A DNA stretch of 64,000 nucleotides from Rutidosis leptorrhynchoides (GCF_046630445.1 NC_092340.1:34122001-34186000), one strand, 5' to 3'. Shown: positions 22,237 through 36,790, counted from the stretch's first letter. A program made the numbers and translations. Notes: generated by a model from the letters alone, not told the origin.

Positions 22237-25200
22237 TGAAACGACCCATCAAAGTACACTTGACGACCATCGTTATCTTGGTCCCACAGCTTAATCATAA
22301 CTCTATATGAATTTAATAAATAACCTTGCATTCTTTATTTAAAAATGATTTCCTATAAAGGAAACCTATCAAAATATGTAAGTTTAGAAAAACCATACAT
22401 TATTACTTAACCAAAAGTTGACCTAAACAAAGTCAACAACATCCACTATTAAATGTATCAAAATAGAATGCAAGTTAATGTTTAACAAAAGCTGCCATCA
22501 TAAATATGCAGACTCTCTAAGCACAGCGGAAGCAATCAATCATGAACCTGAGAATAAAACATGCGAGTAACTGTCAACAAAAATTTTGAGTGAATTATAG
22601 GTTTAATATTACAAACAATATTTAATTTAAATCATAAAAATTTATGTTTGAAAACATAAAAACTCCTTTTTGGACCACAAAATTATATGATAGAAAACAT
22701 ATAATAAAACATTATTCCATTTTCCGTGAGCCACCTGGTAACCACTTAACCCTTTATTTACCCTTGCCAAACACAATAAATAATATACACCAAACAAGTG
22801 TATCTACAACAAAATACGAAGTACTAAACATTCCGATTATAAATTGCTAGCGCGACTAGCTCGAAATGGGGTTGTCAAACCCGATAGATCTATCCGTAGG
22901 ATTCACGTTCACCAGTAGAAACTAGTGATTACAGTTACCAGACTAGGGAATATTTTTGTTCAACTCACAATGAATAATTTAAACCAACTTCCACTTATCC
23001 AAAATATAAAATAAATTGCATGTATTCTCATCCCAAAGATTAAAAATAGAAAAATGGGACTATAACTCACCTTAATAGTAACGAAGTAACCAACACAATT
23101 AAGCGAACAGCAAATGTAGTACAGTGATCAGGAATGATCACAACGTCGACCTATAAATAAAGCAGGTCGATATAAATAACTAACTTAGGTTAAGTCTTAG
23201 TATGATAGCTATTGTATATGTTGCAAGTAGTCATAGAACAATACTCAATATGCATCGGTTTGATCGGAACAGCTTACGGACACACACTTTCTATTTTTAG
23301 AAAGTTTCTATTTTTAGCAGGTTTCCATTTTTGGAAATTTTCTATTTTTGGAAAGTTTCTATTTTTGAAAAGTTTCTATTTTAGGAAAGTTTATAAGTTA
23401 GGAAAGTTTCCTTAATTAGAAAGTCAACAAAAGTCAACTGAAAGTCAAAGTCAACCGAAAGTCAACTCAAAAGTCAACCTTGGTCAAACATGGTCAATGT
23501 AAATTTTAAAAGTGTAAGTTATAATAATAATATAAGTTATAATGTTTATTAAAGTTAAATATGTCTAATTATGTCATAACATAAGTTTAATTAAATTAAA
23601 ATTAATTATTAAAGTTAATATAAGTTTAAATGATATAATTAATATAACATAAGTATTTAATTAATTAATTAAATATTAGTCATAATATAAATATTATTAA
23701 TTAATAATAAATTTTAAATCATATCATAAGTATTATTAATTAATAATGAATTATTAATCATATCATAAGTTTCTAGTTATAATTATTAAATCATAAATAT
23801 TTAATAATTAAATTATAATTAAATAATAACTAAGCCTTATAATAATTAAATAATTAATTAATCCTTAATATAAGTCTTATAATAGTAATCTCATAATATA
23901 AGTTTAATACTTATCATAAGTATTTTCCATTAATAATAAAAGTATTATTAAAATGTTAATTAAATCATAAGTATTAATTAAATGATATAATAAATATATA
24001 TCATAAGTCTTAAATAATAATAATTATTTTTTTTTATCATAAGTATTTAAATGATAATGAAATCCATTATTTATATCATAAGTTTAATAATTTGTCACAA
24101 GTTTTAAATCAAAAGTTCATCGGGTCGTATCCTGAGCCCCGGGTGTCGGTTTTCGGCGAGCCTTACATATATCTCCGCCTAAGCAAACCACCCGACACTT
24201 TGATACACTCAAGAACACCCCAAGAACAGTCCACAAGTCGTGATGTACAGCCCTTACACTACTTGGAACTTCAATTCAATCAAAAACGTGTTTTAGACGT
24301 AACGGGTGATTCGTGGCTCGGATTGAGATGACCCGAACATGAAAGTTCTCCCCACCATCAGTCCTAACACATTAACACACCCTAAAGTCACCAAATATGG
24401 TCACAAAGTCGGACCAAACCTGGTTCATACCAAAATCACATTTCAATCTTAACAAAATACCACTTTGATCATATTTAGGGCTCCGGGAATCGAAACGACA
24501 TGAATCCGGAGTCTAAAATTAATGTCTTGATGAGAGGAACTCATCTAGATACTTTAATTTCACTTTTATATCAGTTACATAACCAGAAATGAACGAATAT
24601 GCTGCTGTCCCAATTCAATCAAACCGAAAACATATATATTTGAGCATTTCTATGCATACAATCATCAATACAATAACATGTAATCATCATACCATCAATA
24701 TAACATGTAATAACAGAAAAATAATTGAAAAATTGAAAATCTAGGGTTAGGGTTTATACCCAAATCAAGAATTGATGAATATGTACGCGTAGAGATTGAA
24801 GAGATGAATCCGATTATGCAAAAAGCCCCTTGACCCAAGTACTAGAAGATGATCAATTGATGATAATGGTGATGTGAAAGTGGCGGCCACAAAAGGGAGA
24901 AGAGGAGAAGAAAACTTTGAGAGAAAGTTTTTAGGTTTAATGAAATGGAAATAAATTTTGAAGTGTAAATGTGGAATGACAAAAAAAAAAAGGCAAGGCT
25001 CCCCCCCCCCCCCCTCTACAAGGGTTCGGCTGAATTTGGAATGGGGTGGGCCCCATGGTGGGCCAACTTCATAATTTGGATAATTGCTTTTAGCCCGAAC
25101 GCCCGATCGAAGCCCGAAACGCGAAAACGCTACTACGCGATTAATTATTCGGAAAGATAACAAACGCGCGACGAAAAAATAAATATAAATACTCTATATA

Positions 25201-25482
25201 ATAACATGATCTTAAAATATCATATTTAAAATAATTAGGTTTTAAAATCCCAAAAACTCGACCGTTGGTTTGAAAATCGAGAATATTCGCCGGATAGAAA
25301 TCCGCGACACGTAGAAACGTAAAATTACAGATATGAATACAAATATTCATATAACACATAATAATTAATATATTATTACAAAAATAATAATATAGGTCAT
25401 AGAAATGACGTGGCACGAATAACAGTTAACGGTCGTTAAATAATTAACGGTAAAAGATAACGGAAAAATTAGGGTCATTACA
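22237..25482 (-). mobile_element. Family C 5' LTR
   Basis: LTR of 3246 bp, minus orientation. Its sense start abuts B ORF1 at the ATCCC target duplication. It shows the same apparent intron (22548-23070), 17-bp repeats (about 23284-23400, fewer units than in other copies), RGTCAA cluster, AT-rich block and C-homopolymer (14 residues). Confidence 0.9.
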
Positions 25483-25487
25483 ATCCC

Positions 25488-25618
25488 CAATTCATCCAGA
25501 ATAGATGATGGCTAATTGGTTGATCCATTCCGGTTACACTATCTTCGAAATTCAGGTGAATATCCATATCGGAATAGCTGTCAGAGTTTAAGGAATTTGA
25601 ATTGGATACGGGATCCAT
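25488..25618 (-). pseudogene. Family B ORF1, N-terminal part (complete unit)
   Basis: Minus-strand ATG at 25618 followed by an open acidic Ser/Asp-rich segment that ends at the C insertion site. It pairs with 10318-10750 to give 188 codons. The start is supported by the same ATG and first residues in the B element at 54810. Confidence 0.75.
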
Positions 25619-25989
25619 CTTGTATAATTAGATAGATGATTTTAGATATGAAATAGATTATAGAATTTAGATTGGTACTCTTCAATACATAATTTACATA
25701 TGTATATATAATACCAAAATTCCGTAAATTACGGAGAAATTTTCGGAAGATGGCAGTCAAAGTTTATAGTAACAGATACGCTAAGATATGAATTTTGTCT
25801 ATACACTATTCATGCAATCAATGCAGTAAAACGTGTATAGACTTAAGAATGATAAGCATGTAATTTCCGACAAGAAATGATAAGCAAAACTTTTAACATG
25901 CAGATACGGTCGAAGTCTAGACTTACTAATGCATACTAACAACTATCAGTTAGACACACTTATGCAAGACCTGGTTCACTAGGACCAAC

Positions 25990-26001
25990 GCTCTGATACC
26001 A
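25990..26001 (-). other. Primer binding site, Met-initiator tRNA type (B)
   Basis: Minus-strand TGGTATCAGAGC two bases after the B 5' LTR end. Confidence 0.9.
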
Positions 26002-26003
26002 AC

Positions 26004-28428
<2,425 letters not shown>

Positions 28429-28564
28429 TGTGTCTTGTGTACTATATCGAGTGAGTGTGATTCCCATTTTTTTTTTTTGTGTGTTCTCAATTAAATGCGT
28501 GTGTTCACTATAGTAAATTTCGATTTCTTGTAAGTCTTGCTTGAGGACAAGCAAGGTTTAAGTG
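28429..28564 (+). mobile_element. Family E internal 3' tail with hairpin and polypurine tract
   Basis: The last 136 bp of the internal region of a plus-strand Athila/Tat-like element, cut on the left by the B insertion. 28536-28555 is a perfect hairpin (CTTGCTTG, loop AGGA, CAAGCAAG). It is followed by GGTTTAAGTG, the polypurine tract position, directly before the LTR. The phrase TTGAGGACAAGCAA before the 3' LTR is typical of this clade. Confidence 0.7.
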
Positions 28565-30305
28565 TGTAGATTTTAATAACGCCTAAATCATAAATGTTTA
28601 TTGTCGTTATTCCGATCAAATTTAATATCAATTTGTATGTAATTTTTGTACGTATGTATTGTAATTCATGTATATTTGTAAAAGTTCTTTGTGATTGAAT
28701 AAATGAAGACCAACAGCGAAAACAGAGTTAAAACGAAGATTGAACGCGTAAAACAGCCCGAAACTACTAAAACAGGTCCAAATGCGGCGCATCTACCTCA
28801 GATGCGGCGCATCTCTGCACCAAATAACTCCCAACAATTTCAGATGTGGAGCATTAGGATTTCTGGACCAAAACAGCACTAGATGCGGAGCATCTGAGAG
28901 GGATGCGGTGGATCCAAGCCAGATGCAGCGCATCTGTCCCAGATGCGGCGCATATGATCCCCTGCCGACAGTTCTGAGTGCAGAATCTAGCTGGAATCTA
29001 CTGAACGTAAAGAGATGCGGCGCATCTGGTCACTTTCTGGCCAAAATACCTAACTTTTGAGCCTATTTAATGGAACCTTTGGTTACATACTTGATACACC
29101 TTTACTATTACGTTCTCCCTCAGTTCTAGTACGATTTTCAAGGCTTAAGGAAGGCTACAAGGCAATCTCCACTCTTTCAACATCAAGATTAAGCTAGGGT
29201 TATTCATCGCAATTGGTATATTTGTTCTATATCTTTTAAACATGAATTCGAATTGTATTTACTGTTTCATTAGTTCTATTATGATTATGTTTGGTTAAAA
29301 ACCTTATATGTTTGCTTCAATGTAAGATTTATAGCTTGGGATTGTTCTATACTTTGATGTTATGCTAGTTATATATATGTTTGATTGATTAAATTATCTA
29401 GTTCAACCGTAAGAGCCATTGTTATGCTTGCTTAGTTCATTACTTCAATTATATAGATTGCAAACCTATTAATGTGAGTTAACTAGGAAAACAATCTATA
29501 CTTTAGTACACCTAGTAATCTAGACGATTAGATGCATAAACTTAAGTGATTTTGTTATGTGTTTAATCCGGTAATTGAATAAGTTCCAAAGCAACATAGT
29601 TATGAAATTACCTCAAGTGATTGTGGTAATTTAGATTTCACGTGAGTTTAACCGGGTTGGATCTAGTTAGTTAATCAATCTAAATCACCATGTTCTTTCA
29701 AAAGATCCATTGTTGTAATCATCCTTGTATCCTAGTTCAATTATGTAAGTTATGACTTGGTTTATGTGAGTTTATCAAAGACCATATCTTATACTTCAAC
29801 ACCTAGTGATCTAGCCACCTATATGTGAGTATAGGATGTTAATTGAACAATATTTAGGATATACAATCATGTAGTTTACTTAGAGTGATCTTAGTAAACT
29901 AGGTTTTATGTGAATTCAACCACGAAAGAATCTTGTTGATTAAACATAGCTCTTAAGTTTATAGAAATTGTGAAATTGATATAAACTGCTCTATTGTAAC
30001 TATCACATAACGGTTTTAATTATAAAAGAACAATCTCTGTCATTTATCAAGCATAGAAGTAAACACCACCTTCTCATCCTTGTTATTTATTTCATTTTAT
30101 TTCTCATTTGTTACTTAACAATTCTACAATTAAAACTCCCTCTTTAGAATAATTAATCATTTAAAGTCCTTAAAACAAACTTCTCCCTGTGGATCGAACT
30201 GGTCAATTTACTTGCTAGTTACTGCATGATCGGGTTTTAGTTGCCTGTATTATGTGTTAATTATTAAGCATATTGTCTACATTTTAAAGGTTACGTCTTG
30301 ACACA
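28565..30305 (+). mobile_element. Family E 3' LTR (Athila/Tat-like)
   Basis: Starts TGTAGATTTT and ends TCTTGACACA. No primer site follows, so it is a 3' LTR. A 7-bp stem (AATAACG, 23-nt loop, CGTTATT) lies 10 bp inside. Eight degenerate ATGCGGCGCAT palindromes (28781-29027) precede a TATA-like GCCTATTTAAT (29061-29071). The downstream half has two diverged repeats around GTGAGTT and CACCTAGTRATCTAG (about 29470-29640 and 29775-29940) and the clade-typical CCCTGTGGATCGAACT near 30186. No long open frame is supported. Confidence 0.7.
28781..29071 (+). promoter_or_regulatory. ATGCGGCGCAT palindrome cluster and TATA-like box (E LTR)
   Basis: Copies at 28782, 28800, 28843, 28881, 28901, 28921, 28941 and 29013, several extended to AGATGCGGCGCATCT. 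The spacing is irregular, which argues against a simple tandem array. The TATA-like GCCTATTTAAT begins 34 bp after the last copy. The 11-mer is identical in the D 5' LTR, where it also follows a palindrome cluster. Promoter function is inferred. Confidence 0.5.
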
Positions 30306-31022
30306 TCAGCATACATATCACTTAGAGCATATTAATGTTCACAAAAATCATGAATTGAAGAAAACCCACATAAATTCTTTAAACAATCCGAAATTAAGAA
30401 AGTGAAATCGATGTATTAAAAAGAATAAAATGTAGAAGAACATGAACATACTCTCCTCATCTTGAATTAGCTTGAAAATTGAAGAGATTTGATGAAGATT
30501 GGATGTAATTTGGTTAGGATTTGGAAGGATTTTGAGTTTGAGAGAAATAGAATCAGATTTTTAGGGTGAAGAATGACAGAAATCGGGCTTGGGTTAATTG
30601 TGGTTGAGATTAAAACGTGGACCCCACAATAATTGAACCAGAAATCAGCTAAACAAAGGGGTGCGCGGAGCGCACACATAAGTGTGCGCGGCGCGCACGA
30701 GCGTGCACGGAGTGTTTCTTTTTAATTTTACGCGGAGTGCACAAGGCATGAGCTTAGATAGGCTTCTGATCAAAATTTTCTCGAGTTCACGGAATGCAGA
30801 GGTGTAGCGGGGCGCACACATAAGGGTGCGCGGCGCGCACCGTGTTTTCTTCATTGTTTTTTTGATTTTGATCAGTAGTTTTGTTTGGTAACGTTAAGGT
30901 AATCGCAGAAGTAGTTTCAAGAACATTAAAATCACAGAGAATCACTAAAAATCACGCAATCCTAATTCTAACATTTGTGAAGGTTTAAAAACGAGTCGCT
31001 TCACCCGACTCTTCCCCCAAAC
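30306..31022 (-). mobile_element. Family D 3' region (polypurine tract and LTR-like promoter segment)
   Basis: Just past the pol stop the minus strand reads AAGTTTGGGGGAAGAG, a convincing polypurine tract. What follows should be the 3' LTR and does contain GTGCGCGGCGCGCAC palindromes (30659-30843) and a pyrimidine-rich leader-like stretch. Yet I could not align it with the 5' LTR at 48070-49886. It is cut by E at 30305. It is either a 3' LTR of a different subfamily (recombinant element) or a 3' non-coding region before the true LTR. Confidence 0.5.
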
Positions 31023-32261
31023 TTAGGTAGCTTTGGGGTCGAAAATGAGTTTTACCTCATCTTCAATGTTCATAGGTCCATCAACATATAGTTTAACCCT
31101 GTGTCCGTATATCTTAAATGTATCACCCTTCACATTCCTTAATTCCACCGTTCCATATGGAAAAACCTTGTTAACAACAAATGGTCCCATCCATCGGGAC
31201 TTGAGTTTTCCAGGGAAAAGTTTAAATCGTGAGTTGAATAACAAAACACGATCACCCTCTTTAAAATCTTTTAGATTCTTAAGACGGTTATCGTGCCAAA
31301 CTTTGGTCTTTTCCTTATATATGAGTGAGTTTTCATAGGCGTTATGTCTCAACTCATCCAGCTCATTAAGTTGGTTTAAACGAAGGTTTCCTGCTTCTTC
31401 ATGATCGAGATTACATATCTTAAGAGCCCAATGTGATTTATGCTCTATCTCCAAAGGGAGATGACATGCCTTCCTATGGACTAGGCGGTAAGGTGTGGTT
31501 CCAATAGGTGTTTTGTAGGCCGTGCGAAAAGCCCACAATGCATTGTTTAACTTAACAGACCACTCTTTTGGATTTGCACCAACGGTCTTTTCAAGTATGC
31601 GTTTTAAAGATCGATTGGTATTCTCCACCTACCCACTTGTTTGGGGATGATAAGATGTTGAAATTTTATGGATCACTCCATATCTTTTCAACACCTTTTC
31701 TAATTGCTTATTGCAAAAGTGGGTGCCTCGGTCACTGATAAGGGCTTTTGGTGCGCCAAACCTTGAGAAAAGTTCCATCAAAAAGGTTACTACAACTCGG
31801 CCTTCATTTGTTGGGAGAGGTTTTGCCTCCGCCCATTTTGAAACATAGTCTATGGCAACAAGTATGTAGAGATAAGAATGAGACTTTGAAAAGGGCCCCA
31901 TAAAGTCAATTCCCCAAACATCGAACACCTCACATAATTGGATGCTTTGTTGAGGCATTTCATCCTGTTTAGTGATTTGACCGGCCTGTTGGCACGCGTC
32001 ACAAGTTTTACAAATGGCGTGGGCATCTTTGAATATTGTTGGCCAATAGAATCCGGCCTCGTAAACTTTCCTCCCCGTAATTTGGGGACCCAAGTACCCA
32101 CCCGTTGGACCAAGGTGACAATCAAGAAGAATTTGAGTGCATTCCTTCCCCGAAATGCACCTGCAAATAACTCTATCCGCACATCGCCTAAATAGATAAG
32201 GGTCTTCCCAAAAATAGTATTTTAGGTCACTAAAGAATTTCTTCCTTTTCTGATTGACCAA
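31023..32261 (-). pseudogene. Family D pol: integrase (Athila-like, broken)
   Basis: Minus strand, two in-frame pieces (32261-31629 and 31628-31023) separated by one TAG in front of VENTNRSLKRIL, where relatives usually have Gln; this fits a single C-to-T change. The zinc-binding region shows HLGPTGGY and CKTCDACQQAG, and the usual second His is Tyr, again a C-to-T type change. Core landmarks are WGIDFMGPF, ISDRGTHF and YHPQTSG. The C-terminus ends IFDPKAT and the stop is 31023. It is one frame away from the upstream RNase H, so a small indel lies near 32275. Confidence 0.85.
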
Positions 32262-33022
32262 CCAGTTTCTAGGTACCCTCCAACAATGTAATTGGCGAAA
32301 TCAACATACCACGGGTCTTCCACCTTCTCTATTCGCATGAGGTATTCATCGGAAAAATCATCTTTAATACTCGATTCATGGAGTACTTCAAGATTGGGAT
32401 TTTCAAGTCTAGAAAGATGGTCAGCCGCGAGATTTTTGGCACCTTTCTTGTCCTTAATCTCGATATCAAATTCTTGCAAGAGCAAGACCCATTTTAGCAA
32501 TCGAGGTTTGGCATACGGCTTAGAGAAAAGGTATTTCAATGCCGAATGATCGGTGAAGACAATTGTCTTCGATAGGACAAGATATGATCGGAATTTGTCA
32601 AAAGAAAAGACGATAGCAAGGAGCTCTTTTTCCGTTGTTGTGTAGTTTAATTGGGCTCCTTGTAAAGTCTTGCTTGCATAATAAATGGGTTGAAAACTTT
32701 TCTCAACCCGTTAGCCCAAAACTGAACCAACTGCAAAATCCGATGCATCGCACATTAGCTCGAATGGTAATGACAAATTTGGAGCTATGATTATTGGTGC
32801 GTTAACAAGTTTTTGTTTTAAAATGTTGAATGCCTTAGTGCATTCACTTGTGAAGACAAAGGGTGCGTCTTTTTCGAGAAGTTTATTCAATGGCGTTGCA
32901 ATTTTTGAAAGATCTTTAATAAATCGCCGGTAAAACCCGGCATGCCCAAGAAAACTTTTCACACCCTTCACATTTGAAGGAGGTGGAAGGTTGGCAATGA
33001 CGTCAACCTTTGCTGGATCCAC
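32222..33022 (-). pseudogene. Family D pol: RT thumb/connection and RNase H
   Basis: Minus strand. 33022-32711 encodes VDPAKVDVIANLPPPSNVKG, SFLGHAGFYRRFIKD and MCDASDFAVGSVLG. A stop interrupts at about 32711, then the same frame continues to 32539-32222 with [30 protein letters not shown] and a linker. This is the usual Athila arrangement between RT palm and integrase. Stops and the downstream frameshift make it inactive. Confidence 0.8.
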
Positions 33023-33862
33023 CTAAATACCAACACTTGAGATTTTGTGCCCCAAGACAATGCCTTATTTAACCATAAAGTGGCATTTCTCCCAATTTAG
33101 CACTAAGTTTGATTTCTCACACATAATTAGCATTTTCTCCTAATTTAGAAGGCATGAATCGAAAGTGTCACCAAAAACTGAAAAGTCATCCATGAACACT
33201 TCCATGCATTCTTCAATCATATCATGGAAAATGGCCATCATGCACCTTTGGAATGTTGAAGGAGCATTACATAGACCAAAGGGCATTCGACGGTATCAAA
33301 AGGTGCCATAGGGACACGTGAAGGTAGTCTTTTCTTGATCCTCGGGGAAGATGGGAATTTGAAAGTACCCCAAAAAACCATCTTGGAAACAATAAAAGCT
33401 ATTTCTCGCTAGTCTCTCTAACATTTGATCAATGAATGGTAGCGAAAAATGGTCTTTTCTAGTGGCATCGTTTAACTTACGATAGTCAATACAAACTCGC
33501 CACCTCGTAACAGTTCGTGTAGTGATAAGCTCGTCTTTATCATTGGTGGTAACAGTTATACCACCCTTTTTAGGAACACAATGGATCGGGCTTATCCATG
33601 GACTGTCTGAGATTGGGTAGATTAGACCTGCATCTAGCAATTTAATGATCTCCTTCTTGACAACATCTTGCATATGAGGATTTAGCCTCCTTTGACGTTG
33701 CACCACTGGTTTGGAATTTTCTTCCATTAAGATCTTGTGAGTGCAATAAGAAGGACTAATTCCTTTTATATCATGAATTTTTCATGCAATGGCCGGTTTG
33801 TGGGCCTGTAACAAGGAAAAAAGACGTTCTTTTCATGTTTAGAAAGAAGTGAGGAAATAATT
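33023..33862 (-). pseudogene. Family D pol: reverse transcriptase palm/fingers (Athila-like)
   Basis: Minus strand. The open part 33727-33296 has KPVVQRQRRLNPHMQDVVKK, IYPISDSPWISPI, VPKKGG and VCIDYRKLNDATRKDHF. Downstream, with stops, the catalytic segment reads VFMDDFSVFGDTFDS (near 33190), so FMDD is intact. The upstream end reads directly into the A insertion site: the D frame on either side of A (45222 and 33862) is continuous in the same reading frame, showing both halves are one element. Confidence 0.85.
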
Positions 33863-35605
33863 TGTAACAACCCGCACTTTTTCGATCGTTCTATACTTAT
33901 AAGATTAATATTTACATAAATTAAACCTTACCAACATGATAAGCAATCCAAATTGTCGAGATTTATATTTCCGAAAAGAGTTTACACAACGTTTGACCGT
34001 CTAGCTTGACCGATGATATCACGAACTATATAACATATGATAATTATACGTTTGTGTATATATATGTATATATACATATTTAACATGATCTAAGAATGTT
34101 TTAATATCTCATTTTGTATTAATAACAATAAGTTATAAGTATATTTTAAAACTACTAACTTAAGTTTTCAAAACGATAACTATACGTAATGTTTTTCGAC
34201 GTAAATACTTATAACCTATATTACTTATACATGCATCGTATAGATATGTATTTTATCACTTTTAAAGGGCTTACATACATAAAACAATATAAGTATATTT
34301 ACAAAAGATAGCTATATTTGAATCCTCGTTCCGTTTCCTCAAAGATTTCTATACGTATACCTAGAGTATATGTACCCGTATCATACGCAGCTTCTAGATG
34401 TATTTACTATTGGTATATACCAATAAAAATCTGCTCCTTAGCAGCCTTAAATGATTAAGAAACATGTGGAACCAACCATTTGTCAAGTAGCATGAATTAT
34501 TTAGCAAGAAAACAAAGTTAGGTATCTTTTTTTCCTTTATAACCTAAAAACGTTTTTATGCATGCACACCATTTCTTCACCCCATTTTCTCATACTTACA
34601 CTTCCATTTCTCTCTCAAAATACTCTTAACTTCATACTTGATCATCTCCAAGCATTTTCCCCATCATTTAGCTTCAAAAACCTTACTTAATCACCATAAG
34701 AAAACCATACAAAAACACTTCAAGAAATCCTTCCAAGAACACAAACTTACTTCCAATCTTTCATCCAATTCCATCACCCTTTTGGTTCTAGCTTTTTACT
34801 CCTCTTTTACAGCAACCTTGTCCAAGGAACTTGAGGTAGAATCTATGTTCATAACCTTATTCGATTCATATATATATAGCTATCTTATTTTGTGGTATAA
34901 AATTTTAACAACATGAACATAGTTTGAATGTTTTCAAACTTGTTTGCAAACTAAATAGATCCTTCTAACTTAACTTTTAAAATACTTCAAGACCTGTAAT
35001 ATATCATAAATATATGCTAATTTAACAAGGTATAACTTGGTTTTTCAAAGAACACCTTAAAAACTGAATTTACGACGTCGGAGTGCAACCGGGGGCTGTT
35101 TTGGGTTGGATAATTAAAAACCATCTTAAACTTTGAATTGGAGGTTTATTTTCTGGAAAAATGATTTTTACTATGAATATGATAACACATAAAAATTTCA
35201 TGATTTAACTCAAAGTATAAGTATTTTTAGAAAAATAATCATTTAAGGTTGTTTACATGATGGAAAATGATTAACTTCATAAGTTTCACTAAAGTTTGAC
35301 CTATGACCTGTGATTTCGAATACAAACTAAGGTATTTACAGTTCATAGTCTTAAAGAGGGACTCGATCCAAGGAAGTGACAAGTTGAATCAACGAAAACG
35401 GAGTTGTAACGAAGAAACTATGACCAAAACGAGATCGGATATCTAAGACTTGTTTAACTTCGGGATTAATTGGGAAAAATTAAATAAAATCACATATTTC
35501 TAAGATAACATGATATTTTATATATATGTACTTATAATTCAATTTTATATGGTTCAGGATCACCCGCAAACAACACGAGAAGATTAATCATAAGATCCCA
35601 TGTTT

Positions 35606-35674
35606 GTACGCAACACGTCATTTGACAACACCGGTACTTTATGTACGCAACACGTCATTTGACAACACCGGTAC
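35606..35674 (+). repeat. 37-bp register direct repeat in the A LTR
   Basis: Two near-perfect copies of a unit starting GTACGCAACACGTCATTTG and ending CACCGGTAC, bounded by short palindromic GTAC. Each carries ACACGTCA (an ACGT-core bZIP-type site) and TTGAC. They are present in the 3' LTR (44039-44107) and inverted in the A-type LTR at about 62085-62155. Confidence 0.85.
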
Positions 35675-35972
35675 CGTGGGTCAAGATTAATCTCGACCAA
35701 TACATATACGATGGGGTTTTATTTATTTCGTTAGGGGGTTTTATTTATTTCATTGCGGGTATATTAAACATCTAAAAATGAACCATTAAAATTGAATTAC
35801 TAACAACGAACTGCTAACTACGGACTAAGGAATTATTCAAAGTATTAAAAGTATAACAAGTATATATATGTGACGTTTGTTTAAAAAGAAAAGGTATTGA
35901 TATATTATATATGGATAGGTTCGTGATATCAACCGGAGACCAAGTCAAATTATATATATCTTCAAGACAACA

Positions 35973-36446
35973 GTGAGTATATAGTCCCACTTTTAAACTC
36001 TAAATATTTCGGGATGAGAATACATGTATTTTATGTTTTACGTTATGGACACAAGTAACTGAAAAATATATTCTACGTTGAGTTGTACCACTGGCATACT
36101 TCCCTGTAGCTTGGTAACTGTTATTTACAGCGGTATTGTAAACGCGAATCCTGTTGATAGATCTATCGGGCCTGACAACCCCAACCGGACTGGACGACCA
36201 GTATTCAACGGTTGCACGGTACTTCGTTTCGTGACTACACTTGGTACGGTGTAGTAAGATTTCATAATAAAGGGAATATGCGACGTGATTAAATGTTAAG
36301 TATGGTTACCAAGTGCTCAACCACTTAGAATATTTTTATTAAAATGTTTATATATGAAATCTTGTGGTCTATATTTATATCGCTGCCGGCATTAAACCTA
36401 TATCTCACCAACTTTATGTTGACGTTTTAAACATGTCTATTCTCAG
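35973..36446 (+). other. Apparent intron inside the A LTR
   Basis: ACA|GTGAGTATATAG donor and CATGTCTATTCTCAG acceptor, 474 bp; the 3' LTR repeats it at 44406-44879. Blocks inside (GGGATGAGAATACATG, GATAGATCTATCGGG, CTCACCAA near the 3' end) are conserved with families B and C. Inferred, no transcript data. Confidence 0.5.
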
Positions 36447-36790
36447 GTGATAATTAGAAGCTTCCGCTGCATCATGTTGAATCTAAGCAGGATCTTGCGT
36501 ACGCATATTTGTGTCAAAAATAAGACTGCATATCCAAGAACTTGTGTTGTAAAATATGCTAGAAATCGGGTTGTTATTATCATTTGTAAAGTTTGTAAGT
36601 CGAAGATTATCGCTAAACGATAATCATCTTTATTTTGTCCAAAGCTTGTATCAAAAATAAGGATCATGGTTTGTAATGTATAATATATGCAGTTTTTCTT
36701 TAAAAAATGTCGCATATAGAGGTCAATACCTCGCAATGAAATCATACGTTATCTAACACGTTCTTATGGTTAAGGACGGGTTATGACATG

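Larger units (their letters stand above)
10751..25482 (-). mobile_element. Family C element, complete but rearranged, nested in B ORF1
   Basis: A 14.7-kb minus-strand Ty3/gypsy chromovirus-type element bounded by the target duplication ATCCC (10746-10750 and 25483-25487). From its own 5' end: 5' LTR 22237-25482, primer site, gag-less leader 20057-22236, pol remnant 17395-20056, an internal truncated LTR 14357-17360, a second short piece of pol 3' end 14008-14356, and 3' LTR 10751-14007. The three-LTR structure implies LTR-LTR recombination followed by deletion. It cannot encode its own gag or protease. Confidence 0.85.
33863..36788 (+). mobile_element. Family A 5' LTR
   Basis: Starts TGTAACAACC and ends GGTTATGACA. 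A TATA-like CCTTTATAACC lies near 34536 with a pyrimidine-rich leader after it, then an apparent intron (35973-36446) and two copies of a 32-bp repeat in 37-bp register (35606-35674). Differences from the 3' LTR that I saw are at 33869, 34914, 35949, 36172, 36195 and 36218. A 92-codon frame at 34638-34916 inside it is not supported as a gene. Confidence 0.95.

Noticed and set aside
28781..29027. CRISPR-like repeats
   Set aside because: Irregular spacing, degenerate palindromes and a plant nuclear retrotransposon context.
28782..29060. Cys/Arg-rich frame across the E palindromes
   Set aside because: A by-product of repeated GATGCGGCGCATC DNA; Cys comes from the repeat itself.
31033..31338. 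Plus-strand frames opposite D pol (also 31938, 32292)
   Set aside because: Antisense shadows of the integrase and RNase H coding sequence.
34638..34916. 92-94-codon frame in both A LTRs (also 43071)
   Set aside because: Identical because the LTRs are near-identical; lies in the inferred 5' leader. A leader peptide cannot be excluded but nothing supports it.
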